From: Marinobacter shengliensis | Lineage (GTDB): Bacteria; Pseudomonadota; Gammaproteobacteria; Pseudomonadales; Oleiphilaceae | DNA length: 64,000 nucleotides | Assembly (NCBI RefSeq): GCF_003007715.1 | Contig: NZ_PXNO01000025.1 | Coordinates: forward strand, 1 to 64,000 | Reading direction: 5' to 3' | Shown: in pieces, positions 36,582-45,603 of the stretch | Position numbering within the stretch: the first letter of the stretch is position 1 | How the letters are laid out: the number at the start of each line of letters is the position of its first letter | Translations under genes and position numbers: made by a program | Notes under the pieces: model-generated | What the model was told of the DNA's origin: nothing | The model's input: the letters and a program-made list of their open reading frames with translations, nothing else | Database searches by the model: none

Positions 36582-37031
36582 ATGAAACGCGTCATCAAAA
36601 TGTCAAAGGCATGGATTGCCGCGTTTTTACTAGGAGTTCTTCTCACCGGCTGTGGCGGAGGCGGTTCCGATGCCGGGAGTGATGCAAATACCTCGGGCTC
36701 CAATACCTCCGGTAATGTAGGGTCAGGTCCTTCGGGTGTGCAGCCTGAGCCGGTCCGTGCAGCCGTCCTGAGTTGGTCAGCACCCTCTACCCGGGTCAAC
36801 GGCGACGGTATTGCCATGGGCGAGCTCGACAAGTATGTAATCCGTTATGGTCAGGACGTTGAAAATCTGTCTGGTGAGGTGATCATTGGCGAGGCCGACG
36901 TCTACCCGGAGATGAGCTACACGGTGGACAATCTGGATTCCGGTACCTGGTACTTCACGATTCAGGTGCAAGATAAGCAGGGCCTGGTCAGCGAGCCCTC
37001 AGCGCCTGTCAGCAAGACCATTCGCTCCTGA
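36582..37031 (+). CDS. Small lipoprotein with a fibronectin type III-like domain
   Basis: A 149-residue exported protein. The signal peptide ends in lipobox LLTGC (Cys24), followed by a Gly/Ser/Asn linker (residues 25-55). The rest is one fibronectin type III-like unit: AAVLSWSAPSTRVNGDG, LDKYVIRYGQ, YTVDNLDSGTWYFTIQVQDK and ending VSKTIRS. Such domains bind carbohydrates or proteins at the cell surface; no partner is evident. It is monocistronic, after the tRNA terminator and convergent with the CHASE2 kinase gene. The family is broad and the role unknown. Confidence 0.75.
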   Translation: MKRVIKMSKAWIAAFLLGVLLTGCGGGGSDAGSDANTSGSNTSGNVGSGPSGVQPEPVRAAVLSWSAPSTRVNGDGIAMGELDKYVIRYGQDVENLSGEVIIGEADVYPEMSYTVDNLDSGTWYFTIQVQDKQGLVSEPSAPVSKTIRS

Positions 37032-37045
37032 GGGGCATGAGCAAG

Positions 37046-39613
37046 TCATGGCATCGGGTCGGCAATGGGCAGTTTCAGGATGAAAGTGGTGCCTTCGCCT
37101 GCGGTGGATTCAACAGAGATGTCGCCCCGATGTTTTTCAACAACGGTTTTCACGAACGACAGGCCCAGCCCGGTGCCGTGGGTGCCTGCCAGCTCACTGC
37201 GCTTCTGCCGGTGGTAGCGATCGAACAGCATCGGTAGTTCTGCCTGATCTATCCCGCTACCCTCATCGGCGATGGCGAGGCATGCCAGGTGGCCAGCGCG
37301 GTATACCTGAACCGTGATCGCAGATCCCGGTGGGCTGTATTGGACTGCATTGGTCATCAGGTTAATGACTGCCCGCTCCAGCAATTCCGCATTCCCCTTC
37401 AGCCAGAGATCTTCGGTGCCAATCACCTGCAGGCTTATCTGCTTTTCCTGTGCCTGCTCACACACGCTGTCCCGTGCGTTTTCTACGATAGCCAGAAACT
37501 CACACTCGTAGAACCGGGTTTCCGTCAGCTGCTCTGCCCGCGCTAGCTGTACAAATTCTTCCGCCAGGTGGTAGCTGCGCCGGGCCAGTCTGCCCAGCTG
37601 TTCAAGCTGGCGCTCATCAATATGGCTAGGGTCTCGTTTCAGTTGCTCAATCAATGCCAACTGAGACACCAGCGGAGAGCGAACATCGTGAGAGATAAAG
37701 TCGATGGCTTCCCGATGCTGCCGCTGCTGCTCCCGAAGCTCGGAAATGTCCGAGATGTTGGCGATGATTCCGAATTGATTGCTGTCTGGCAATGCGAACG
37801 GTGCCAGGTGAATCAGGAAATCCTTGTTGTGAATTTTGAGGTCAACGGTTCGGCTTTGCCGAAGGGTCAGCGTCTCAGACACGGTTTCATACCAGGGCGC
37901 CGCGTCCCTTGGGTCATGGCCTTCCAGCAGGCGCGTCAGGGGTAAGCCGCTGAGGCTCGGCATGGGCTCCCGGAACCAGGCTTCAATGTGCCGGTTGGCG
38001 AAGCGGATAACACCCAGCTCATCCGTTACGATGATGCCGTCTGGCATGCGCTCGAAGCTGTGGCTGATGAATGCCTGCATCTGGCTGAGGCGCTCGGTGG
38101 CGGTTCGGACTTTTTCAATACGCCGGGACAGGTTCTCCTGGGCGCCCGGCTCAAGGGCGGGCGCGCTTGGGTCTTCCAGTTTAAGGTTCTGCAAGTACAG
38201 CTGGATAACTTCCCGGCTCAGGTCATCCGGCAGGGTGAGCCCGAGCAGGTACCCGCTGCCGCCGCGAATAAGGCGTATCCAGCTCTGGTTGCCATGATGA
38301 CTCCATTGCCCGACTTGGATGTTGGTCGGGACATCGGCCAGTGTCATTCCTTTGACTGCCAGCAGGTCTCTGCCTTCCGCCAGCAGCCAACCCTGGGGCT
38401 GGAGTAACGCGCTCAGGTGTTCAAGAAGTTGGTGAGGTTGCCTGCGTGAAGGGTCTGGCAAGGCAAGTTGCGGTGTTCTGGCCAAGTCATCCAGTTGACG
38501 GTTCAGGAAACGGTTGGCCATCGCAAGCCGAAGGCCGCTGGCCACCGGCAAAGCGATCATGGGCAACAATAGGGCATTGGCGGCCGACAGGTGGTAATGC
38601 AAGCTGCGTAGGACCACAAAGTAGGTGACCAACACCAGTGCAAAACTGACGCTACAAGCGAGGACGGTGGCTGCGGGCTTGAGCCGTGGCAGGGAGTTGG
38701 CGAGGCCAAGGAGGATAACCAGTGCCAGTGCAATGGAGGCCCAGCCAGGTGCGGAGGAGATCAGTGTGTTCTGGCGACTGGCGGAATACACGTTGGCGTG
38801 GAACTCAACGCCACTCATGGGCCTGCCGAGGCCGGAAAACGGTGTACTAAGAATATCGCCAAAACCGACCGCGGTGGCTCCGATGAAGACGGTCTTGCCA
38901 GCGAAGGTCTCCAGGGGTACCGCGCCGTTCAGCACATCGACGTAGGAATGGGCAGGGATTGTATCTGCTCCGCCAGCCAGTGGCACAAAGCGGAATTCGC
39001 TGCGGACGTTGGTATAGGCAGGCGCATCCGGTGCGTGGCGACTGGGGTTGACCTGATCCTGAGCAGCCAGTGCCAGCGCCGGCCAGCGATGATTGCCCAG
39101 GCTGTTGTACAGGTACAGGCCGCGGGCCACGCCATCGTCTTCCAGCTCAACATGCACGTGCCCGAGTGCAGAAGCCTTCTTCTCCAGCAGCGGTGCGGGC
39201 AGTTGTTCAGCCATCCGTTGTCTTGGCGTAGCCGGCGAGTAGTGTATGGGCAGCACAACCCGGCCATGGCGCTCCATGGCGTCTGCGAGGGCCTGGTCGC
39301 TGGAGGAGGGTTCAGGAAACAGAATGTCCAGCACAATGACTTCTGCGCCGGCATCGGCAAGCTGGTCAATCAGCCGGGCATGGAGGTTGCGGTCCCACGG
39401 CCAGCGCCCGAGCGCGTCCAGGCTGTGTTCATCGATGCCCACCAGAGCCAGGCTGTCATCAATGGGCGCCGGCCAGCTGGTGATGGCTTTGTCGTAAAGC
39501 CAGAAATCGATGCGCTCTTCCAGTGTGGTTATCTGGAGTAATAGCAGGATGCCTGTGAGCAGCAAGCCCAGAGACCAGGGTGTTGTCTTTAAGGTTAACC
39601 AATCCCTTCTCAT
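37046..39613 (-). CDS. CHASE2-PAS sensor histidine kinase
   Basis: An 855-residue membrane kinase. An N-terminal membrane segment is followed by an extracytoplasmic CHASE2 domain (about 35-285; LVGIDEHSLDALGRWPWDR and FAGKTVFIGATAVGFGD are typical). Three further hydrophobic segments follow (about 290-365), then a PAS domain (RMPDGIIVTDELGVIRFANRHIE), a HisKA helix with His642 in FISHDVRSPL, and the ATPase domain with NLMTNAVQYSP, ADEGSGI and GTGLGLSFV. The gene is 33 nt downstream of the FecR-LysM gene and follows its response regulator, so the three form one module. The ligand is unknown. Confidence 0.93.
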   Translation of the reverse strand: MRRDWLTLKTTPWSLGLLLTGILLLLQITTLEERIDFWLYDKAITSWPAPIDDSLALVGIDEHSLDALGRWPWDRNLHARLIDQLADAGAEVIVLDILFPEPSSSDQALADAMERHGRVVLPIHYSPATPRQRMAEQLPAPLLEKKASALGHVHVELEDDGVARGLYLYNSLGNHRWPALALAAQDQVNPSRHAPDAPAYTNVRSEFRFVPLAGGADTIPAHSYVDVLNGAVPLETFAGKTVFIGATAVGFGDILSTPFSGLGRPMSGVEFHANVYSASRQNTLISSAPGWASIALALVILLGLANSLPRLKPAATVLACSVSFALVLVTYFVVLRSLHYHLSAANALLLPMIALPVASGLRLAMANRFLNRQLDDLARTPQLALPDPSRRQPHQLLEHLSALLQPQGWLLAEGRDLLAVKGMTLADVPTNIQVGQWSHHGNQSWIRLIRGGSGYLLGLTLPDDLSREVIQLYLQNLKLEDPSAPALEPGAQENLSRRIEKVRTATERLSQMQAFISHSFERMPDGIIVTDELGVIRFANRHIEAWFREPMPSLSGLPLTRLLEGHDPRDAAPWYETVSETLTLRQSRTVDLKIHNKDFLIHLAPFALPDSNQFGIIANISDISELREQQRQHREAIDFISHDVRSPLVSQLALIEQLKRDPSHIDERQLEQLGRLARRSYHLAEEFVQLARAEQLTETRFYECEFLAIVENARDSVCEQAQEKQISLQVIGTEDLWLKGNAELLERAVINLMTNAVQYSPPGSAITVQVYRAGHLACLAIADEGSGIDQAELPMLFDRYHRQKRSELAGTHGTGLGLSFVKTVVEKHRGDISVESTAGEGTTFILKLPIADPMP

Positions 39614-39646
39614 GGGCCGTGCGGTTCGTTCTTGTTGTGGAGGTGT

Positions 39647-41284
39647 TTAATCCAGGTAAAGCTCCCTCCCCGGGCCCCATCGGCTTGCCAGCGGACCATC
39701 AGAAAGAGCTTTGACGCGCACAAAATACCTTCTTCCGGGAATCAGACGCAAGGCCGCAGTGGTATCTGCCACGTTTGCTTCCTTGATAATGTTGTTGAAT
39801 CCGGGCTCTTCCGCGAGTTGGAGGCGATAGTCTTTTGCGGTATCAACCTTCTCCCAGAACACGCGCACCTGGTTGTCCAGGTAGTTGATGCTGATGATGC
39901 GTACTGGCGGCAAGGTGCCATTCACAACCAGTGACCGGGGCTGGGACGCGGCCACGGAGTTGCCGCCGGCCTCGCTGACCACTCGCCAGTAGTACTGGCC
40001 GGGGCTTAGCGGTCGGGAGGGGAGGGCTCGGTTGTCTGGCGCCCATTCACTGGAGGTAATCAGCCGTCGGAATTCTTCATCTTCTGCGATTTCAACCCGA
40101 GCAACTTCGTTGGTACCGTTCAGGCGCCATTGGAACTCAGGCATGTCGTCATTTACGCTCTCACCGGGTTCTGGCGAAATCAGATCGGGCGTTCGTGCCT
40201 GCAGGTCAACTTCGATTGACGTGATGGCCGGCATTCCGGCGATGCCCTGGCGATCCATTGCGGCCAGGTGGAGTTCGTAGCGCCCGTTGTCCAGTTGGCT
40301 GATGTCAAATCGGTGGCCAGGCATTTCACGGCTTTGTAGCCAGGTGCCGCCGTCCTCTTCAAAGATATCGACGCGATACCGGTTGGCGCCGTCCTGCTGC
40401 CAGCTGAGTTCGGCTGGCAGCTGAGTGAGCACCGGTGTGATGGGGTTGAGCACCGGGGCTGGTGGCAGCCGTCGGATGTTCATGGGGTTGGCGCTCGCGG
40501 TGGACACGCTGGCGCCATAGCCCGCAGGAATCCGGCGCACCTGGCCCGGAGGGCCGAAATCAACCACGCCCTCGGTTACCTGAACGCTGCTGCCAGAGGC
40601 AGATGCCTGCATGGAAAACACAGTACCGCGCACGGCAGCGACCGCTGATGGCGTCTCTATCTCAAACCGGGCGCCGTCCTCCATTACAGGTTTCACACGG
40701 GTATGAACTTCGCCCCGTTGAAGGCGAACGCGGGTGTCAGCCATTCCGGCCCTGCCGTACTGGGTGAGGCGGTTGAAGATGAGCCGGGAATTGGGCGCCA
40801 TACGGAGCTCGGAGCCATCAGCCAGAACGATAGTCGCGGTGCCGGCAGAGGAAATCACTTCATCACCCACCCGGATGACAGAGTTTTCGGTCAGTGGCGT
40901 TTTCTGACCGGTGGTGCCAGATACGTGCATAATATTACCGCTGGCGGAGCTAACCCTGGCGGGCTCGGGCTGGCGCTTCAGCCAGGCAAGCGGAATACGG
41001 ACTCTATCCCCGGCCGACAGTCTGGCGTTACCGGGCAGGTTGTTGTACTGGAGCACCTGGCCAATGGTTACCCGATCCATCAGCAAGGACTGGCCGATGT
41101 CGCTGAGTGTCTCACCGGAGCGGAGCGTATACACCCATTCCGGGGCGCTTTCCGATTGCTGGGCGGGCGCGGCGGAAGAAGAGCCTCGGGCAACCGATAT
41201 CTCGGCGGCAGCTACGCCGGGCAGCAGGCTGGTTACAATCAACAGGAGCAAACCTGTGACGCTTTGGCGTTTGCGGTCAAGCAT
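39647..41284 (-). CDS. LysM-FecR domain periplasmic protein
   Basis: About 545 residues from ATG 41284, which overlaps the regulator stop by 8 nt (a GTG at 41293 is also possible). A signal peptide is present (LLLLIVTSLLPGVAAAE). A LysM domain lies at about 50-100 (VYTLRSGETLSDIGQSLL, then YNNLPGNARLSAGDRV), which suggests peptidoglycan binding. A FecR domain follows at about 140-230 (ADGSELRMAPNSRLIF, then TPSAVAAVRGTVFSM), and then two or three fibronectin-like beta modules. It is flanked by a response regulator and a CHASE2 kinase, so it may present a cell-wall or ligand signal to the CHASE2 domain. The FecR domain here is not next to a sigma factor as in iron systems. Confidence 0.85.
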   Translation of the reverse strand: MLDRKRQSVTGLLLLIVTSLLPGVAAAEISVARGSSSAAPAQQSESAPEWVYTLRSGETLSDIGQSLLMDRVTIGQVLQYNNLPGNARLSAGDRVRIPLAWLKRQPEPARVSSASGNIMHVSGTTGQKTPLTENSVIRVGDEVISSAGTATIVLADGSELRMAPNSRLIFNRLTQYGRAGMADTRVRLQRGEVHTRVKPVMEDGARFEIETPSAVAAVRGTVFSMQASASGSSVQVTEGVVDFGPPGQVRRIPAGYGASVSTASANPMNIRRLPPAPVLNPITPVLTQLPAELSWQQDGANRYRVDIFEEDGGTWLQSREMPGHRFDISQLDNGRYELHLAAMDRQGIAGMPAITSIEVDLQARTPDLISPEPGESVNDDMPEFQWRLNGTNEVARVEIAEDEEFRRLITSSEWAPDNRALPSRPLSPGQYYWRVVSEAGGNSVAASQPRSLVVNGTLPPVRIISINYLDNQVRVFWEKVDTAKDYRLQLAEEPGFNNIIKEANVADTTAALRLIPGRRYFVRVKALSDGPLASRWGPGRELYLD

Positions 41285-42005
41285 TGGTTGCACTGTCTTC
41301 CCGGGGCTCGTCAGCTTCAGTGGCTTTGATCGCTTCCAGGCGATAGCCGCGCTGGTAAATGGTCTTGATGCGGAATCCGTTCTCCGGGTTTACACCCAGC
41401 CGACGGCGTAACCGGCTCATGTGGGTATCAACGGTCCGGGTGTTGATATCCCGGGCAAGGCCCCACACGCGTTCCAGCAGCATCTCGCGGGTCAGGAGCC
41501 GGCCCTGGTTCTGAAACAGGAACAGGGTGAGGTCGAAGTCCTTGTCGGTCAGGGTAAGCGGTTCACCGTGCAGCAGGATGATTCGTTGCCGGGTGTTAAC
41601 TTCAAACGGACCGTAAACCAGCACTTCTTTGTCGCTGTCGGGGTTGCTGCGGCGGGCCAGGGCATTGATCCTGGCGGTAAGCTCGGCCGCCCGGGCCGGT
41701 TTTGACAGGTAGTCGTCGGCGCCGGCATCCAGCGCCCGGACGATGTCCGCCTCGCTGTCCCGCTGGGTCAGGAAAATGGCCGGAATGGGCCAGTCCAACT
41801 GGGCGCGCACATTCTCCAGTACGTCGATACCCGTCATGTCTGGAATCTGCCAGTCCAGGATAATCAGGTCATAACTGCGGTGCAGAACGGCACCGAGAAA
41901 GGCCTGACCGGTGGGGAAGCTGTCACAGTGATGACCCTTCTCGGAGAGAATGGCTTGAATGTGTTGCGCTTGTTCGTGTTCGTCTTCCAGCAGAGCAATG
42001 CGCAT
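41277..42005 (-). CDS. OmpR-family response regulator
   Basis: A 242-residue two-domain regulator. The receiver holds the acidic pair in LLEDEHEQ and the phospho-acceptor Asp51 in LIILDWQIPDMTG. The switch Thr is in FLTQRDSEAD and the Lys in YLSKPARAAEL. The C-terminal winged helix is of the OmpR/PhoB type (ILLHGEPLTLTDKDFDLTLFL, LLERVWGL, RTVDTHMSRLRRRLG). ATG 42005 gives the exact family start. It is the first gene of the cassette and presumably receives phosphate from the CHASE2 kinase two genes down. Confidence 0.95.
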   Translation of the reverse strand: MRIALLEDEHEQAQHIQAILSEKGHHCDSFPTGQAFLGAVLHRSYDLIILDWQIPDMTGIDVLENVRAQLDWPIPAIFLTQRDSEADIVRALDAGADDYLSKPARAAELTARINALARRSNPDSDKEVLVYGPFEVNTRQRIILLHGEPLTLTDKDFDLTLFLFQNQGRLLTREMLLERVWGLARDINTRTVDTHMSRLRRRLGVNPENGFRIKTIYQRGYRLEAIKATEADEPREDSATNA

Positions 42006-42136
42006 TAAGCTTGGCCCTCGATGGTGTTGCCGATTTCGTGGTCTTGGCACAGAGCGGAGTGAAAATCCTCTGCATTAGAGGCCAAGTATCCCAAAAAATG
42101 AGGCTGCGTTCAGTAGTGATATGTAGAATTCCGTAA

Positions 42137-44281
42137 CTACAGCGCAGGCTTGCCGTTGGCGTCGTTCACTGTTTGTCGGCAGGCGGGGAAATTACTGCAG
42201 CCCCAGAACCAGCCTTTTTTGCTTTGGCGCCTCACCAGGGGTGAAAAGCAATGGGGGCAGGGCACGGGTTTCTGCCCGGTTCCGTCTGCCGGTGCACTGT
42301 CTTCCAGAGGGCGCGTGCCGTTACATTTTGGGTAGCGGGTGCAGGCAAAGAAACGTCCGAATTTTCCTTCCCGCTCGACCATGGGCGCCCGGCACTTTGG
42401 GCAATGCACCGACGTTTCGCTGACCGGAGTTCCGGTCGCATCGGGCGCCCGATGAATGAATTCGCGGATTTCCTGCTTTAGCGACTCCAGAAATGCCCTG
42501 GGGTCGTCTTCGCCACGGCGGATGCTCTCCAGTGTTGCTTCCCAGACCGCTGTACGGTCCGGGGTACGGATAGTGTCCGGCAGCGCCGCAATCAGCGCCT
42601 TGCCTTTGTCGGTGGCGCGGATGAATCGCTTTTCCCGGTACAGGTAATCTCGCCGGAACAGTGTGTCGATAATGGCGGCGCGGGTGGCTTCCGTGCCAAG
42701 GCCATCGGTCTCCCTCAGGGTTTTACGCAGTTCCGGGGCCGCCACGAAACGAGCGATGTTGGTCATCGCCGACAGCAAGGTGGCATCGGTAAAGTGCTGG
42801 GGTGGCTGGGTTTTGCGTTCGGTTACCGTGGCGTTGCTGCAGGTGACCGGCTCACGACTCTCCAGCCTTGGCAGCGGTGGTTTTTCCGGCTCGTTGTTGT
42901 TCTCCCGAAGTTTCAGCTCCAGGGCTTTCCAGCCGGGGGTGAGTATCGCCGTCTCGGTGGCCCGGAATCTGTGTTCCTGAACCTGCACCGTCAGTTTTCC
43001 CTCACGGTGAACTGCATCCTGGGCGAACTGCATCAGATAGTAGCGGCTGATCAGGTTATAGATCTTTTCCTCGGCGGCCGTCAGCTTGCCATTCGGGGTA
43101 GGGCGGACGGTCGGAATGATCGCGTGGTGGGCGTCCACCTGTTTGTCGTTCCAGGCCGCGGAGCGCCGGTTACTGTCCAGTTGCCCGGTAAGCGCTTCCA
43201 GCTCGCCGGATACCCGACCAATGGCGCGAATCACCTGCTCCCGTTGATGAAAATGTTCCTCGGGCAGGTAACGGTTGTCGGACCGGGGGTAGGTGATCAA
43301 CTGGTGCCGTTCATACAGATTCTGGGCGGTGTCCAGCACATCTTTGGCGCCCATCCGCAACAGCCGCCCGGCTTCTATCTGCAGTGCCGACAGGGACAGC
43401 GGCAGGGGCGGTGGCTCGGGCCGGTCCCGGAAGCGGGACTCAGTGATGGTGCCGGGCCGACCGTTCACGGCATGGGCAATTTGCTCGGCCACATCCCGGC
43501 TGAGCAGGCGTTTCTCTTCGTCCAAGTGGTCCTCATAGCCTTCATCCGGCAGCCAGCGGGCGGTAAACGGGCGTTGGTCCGCGTCCTCTTCGGATGCCTG
43601 GAATTGGCCTTCAATGCGGTACCAGGGTTTGGGCTCGAAGTTCTCGATGGTATTGTCCCGCTCCACGACCAGGCCAAGCACCGGCGTTTGTACTCGGCCA
43701 ACCGAGTAAACGCCGTCCTGACCCTGTTGCTGGTAGCTCAGGGTGTAGAACCGGGTGAGGTTGATACCATACAACCAGTCGGCCCTTTGTCGGGCCAGGG
43801 CGGAATGGGATAGCCGGCGGAATTCCTTGTTGTCTCTCGGTGCCTGAATGGAGCGCGCAACGGCGCTGGGAGTCAGGTCGTTAATCAGTACCCGCTTGAC
43901 CGGAACGGTGGTGCCAACGTAGCGCAGCACTTCGTCGACGAGGAGCTGGCCTTCTCGGTCGGGGTCGCCGGCGTGGGTGATCATGTCGGCCTGTCGAATC
44001 AGGGATTCGAGCACCTTGAGTTGCTGTTTTACGCTGTCTTTGGGGATAAGCTGCCATTGTTCCGGGAACATGGGCAGGTCTTCCTGGCGCCACTTTTTCC
44101 ATGCCGGGTTGTAGCGCGCGGGCTCGGCCGGCTCCAGCAGGTGGCCGATGCACCAGCTGACGGTGGCGGCTTCCTGGCCGTTTCCGCAACGGATCCAACC
44201 CTGGCCTTTCTGGTGCGGGCCGGGGAGGGCGGCGGCGATGGCTCTGGCCAGGCTGGGTTTTTCGGCGATGTACAGGTGCAT
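42137..44281 (-). CDS. topB: DNA topoisomerase III
   Basis: A 714-residue type IA topoisomerase that decatenates and passes single strands. The Toprim domain is at the start (AEKPSLARAIAAALPG, then THAGDPDREGQLLVDEVLR). The catalytic Tyr331 lies in LITYPRSDNRYLPEE. A long cleavage/strand-passage region follows. The C-terminus has two Cys4 zinc ribbons (HCPKCRAPMVEREGKFGRFFACTRYPKC and CPHCFSPLVRRQSKKGWFWGC). E. coli TopB is 653 residues. It is divergent from bolA across a 318-nt gap with a large inverted repeat. Confidence 0.97.
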   Translation of the reverse strand: MHLYIAEKPSLARAIAAALPGPHQKGQGWIRCGNGQEAATVSWCIGHLLEPAEPARYNPAWKKWRQEDLPMFPEQWQLIPKDSVKQQLKVLESLIRQADMITHAGDPDREGQLLVDEVLRYVGTTVPVKRVLINDLTPSAVARSIQAPRDNKEFRRLSHSALARQRADWLYGINLTRFYTLSYQQQGQDGVYSVGRVQTPVLGLVVERDNTIENFEPKPWYRIEGQFQASEEDADQRPFTARWLPDEGYEDHLDEEKRLLSRDVAEQIAHAVNGRPGTITESRFRDRPEPPPLPLSLSALQIEAGRLLRMGAKDVLDTAQNLYERHQLITYPRSDNRYLPEEHFHQREQVIRAIGRVSGELEALTGQLDSNRRSAAWNDKQVDAHHAIIPTVRPTPNGKLTAAEEKIYNLISRYYLMQFAQDAVHREGKLTVQVQEHRFRATETAILTPGWKALELKLRENNNEPEKPPLPRLESREPVTCSNATVTERKTQPPQHFTDATLLSAMTNIARFVAAPELRKTLRETDGLGTEATRAAIIDTLFRRDYLYREKRFIRATDKGKALIAALPDTIRTPDRTAVWEATLESIRRGEDDPRAFLESLKQEIREFIHRAPDATGTPVSETSVHCPKCRAPMVEREGKFGRFFACTRYPKCNGTRPLEDSAPADGTGQKPVPCPHCFSPLVRRQSKKGWFWGCSNFPACRQTVNDANGKPAL

Positions 44282-44390
44282 GGTGTTGGCGGTTTGCTGA
44301 GTGGCATCGGAATGTGTCTGTTTGGGGCTTTTGTGTCAAGGGCTTCGGGCTTATCGTTTGTTGTGTAGTAGACTGGTTGTGTTGGGGGAG

Positions 44391-44499
44391 GCGGCTGTGG
44401 TGGAAGCTTTCCCAAAAGACGCCGTGAACCCGTCCATGGGGGCTTGGTGTTGCCATCCCTGGCAACACACACTTTTGGGAAAGCTTCCACCACAGCCGC
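44391..44499. repeat. Perfect 28-bp inverted repeat in the topB-bolA gap
   Basis: The arms at 44391-44418 and 44472-44499 are exact reverse complements (28 of 28; the left begins GCGGCTGTGGTGGAAG). The 53-nt interior holds CCCGTCCATGGGGG and a second hairpin GTGTTGCC-ATCCCT-GGCAACAC. The whole element would fold into a single very stable stem. The rest of the 318-nt gap (44282-44390 and 44500-44599) shows no gene; the bolA promoter must lie to its right. It looks like a miniature palindromic element rather than a simple terminator. Confidence 0.9.
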
Positions 44500-44599
44500 T
44501 TGAGACCCCGCGAAATTCGCCCGGTAGAAAGCGCTTCCGAGCGCCCTGCAAACCGCCGCGGTGATTGCGGTGACTTAAACGGACGGTTGTGGAGTAGTT

Positions 44600-44956
44600 A
44601 TGAAAGTTCAGAACGCAATTGAAGCAAAACTTAAAGACGGGTTTGCCGCGCAGCTGCTGGCTGTGGAGAACGAGAGCCATATGCATTCGGTGCCGCCGAA
44701 TTCGGAAACCCATTTCAAGGTGACGCTGGTGTCGCGGGATTTTGCCGGTCAGATGAAGGTTAAGCGGCATCAGGCCATTTATAAAGTGTTGGCGGATGAG
44801 CTGGCGGGGCCTGTGCATGCTTTGGCGTTGCATTTGTATACGCCGGAGGAGTGGGCGGCCAGTGGTCAGGCGGCGCCGGATTCGCCCGGTTGTATGGGTG
44901 GGTCGAAGGGCGATGACGCCATGGCTGCAAAATTGGGGCAGGGAGTGAATTCATGA
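44600..44956 (+). CDS. bolA: BolA family protein
   Basis: A 118-residue protein with the BolA fold: IEAKLKDGFAAQLLAVENES, HFKVTLVSRDFAGQMKVKRHQAIYKVL and VHALALHLYTPEEW. The HMHSVPPNSETHF stretch includes the His residues that help bind Fe-S with monothiol glutaredoxins. BolA proteins act in iron-sulfur trafficking and stress-linked transcription. The C-terminal 25 residues are a Gly/Ala-rich extension. It overlaps yciO by 4 nt (ATGA), so the two are probably co-translated. Confidence 0.92.
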   Translation: MKVQNAIEAKLKDGFAAQLLAVENESHMHSVPPNSETHFKVTLVSRDFAGQMKVKRHQAIYKVLADELAGPVHALALHLYTPEEWAASGQAAPDSPGCMGGSKGDDAMAAKLGQGVNS

Positions 44957-45576
44957 GTCAGTTTTTCCAGATCCATCCTGAGAATCCGCAGAAGCGGTTG
45001 ATCAACCAGGCGGTTGATATTCTTCGTAAGGGTGGGGTGATTGTGTATCCCACGGATTCCGGGTATGCGCTGGGTTGTCACCTGGGTGACAAGCAGGCGG
45101 CGGATCGTATCAAGCGTATCCGGAAGCTGGATGACAAGCATAACTTTACGCTGGTGTGCCGGGATTTGTCGGATATTGGTGTGTACGCCAAGGTGGATAA
45201 CACTCAGTACCGTTTGCTGAAGACGTTCACACCGGGACCTTATACGTTCATTCTGCCAGCCACCAGTGAGGTGCCGCGCCGGTTGTTGCATCCCAAGCGT
45301 CGGTCTATTGGTGTGCGGGTGCCGGATAACGAGATTGTTCGGGAGCTGCTGGGCGAGTTGGGCGAGCCGATCATGAGCAGTACCCTGATTCTGCCCGATG
45401 AAACTGAGCCGATGACCGATCCCTATGAAATCCGGGATGTTCTGGAACACGAGCTGGATTTGATCATTGATGGCGGGTTCTGTGGGATGGAAGCGACTAC
45501 AGTGGTGAACTTTCTTGGGGATGCGCCCGAGGTCACCCGGGTTGGTAAGGGCGATCCCGCCCCGTTTCAGGTTTAA
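44953..45576 (+). CDS. yciO: Sua5/YciO/YrdC family protein, YciO type
   Basis: A 207-residue protein with the YrdC fold: GVIVYPTDSGYALGC, KRIRKLDDKHNFTLVCRDLS, GPYTFILPAT and KRRSIGVRVPDN. The phrase starting SQFFQIHPENPQKRLI is typical of YciO rather than of the threonylcarbamoyladenylate synthase TsaC/YrdC. YciO shares the ATP and threonine-type binding site, but its physiological role is less clear. It is coupled to bolA by an ATGA overlap. The gene is complete; a short gap separates it from the convergent unknown gene. Confidence 0.9.
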   Translation: MSQFFQIHPENPQKRLINQAVDILRKGGVIVYPTDSGYALGCHLGDKQAADRIKRIRKLDDKHNFTLVCRDLSDIGVYAKVDNTQYRLLKTFTPGPYTFILPATSEVPRRLLHPKRRSIGVRVPDNEIVRELLGELGEPIMSSTLILPDETEPMTDPYEIRDVLEHELDLIIDGGFCGMEATTVVNFLGDAPEVTRVGKGDPAPFQV

Positions 45577-45603
45577 CGGTCAAAGACCAATGCCACCCGG
45601 GTA

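Noticed and set aside
42794..43813. Open frame of 339 codons on the plus strand
   Set aside because: Antisense to topB, which contains the catalytic Tyr and Toprim motifs.
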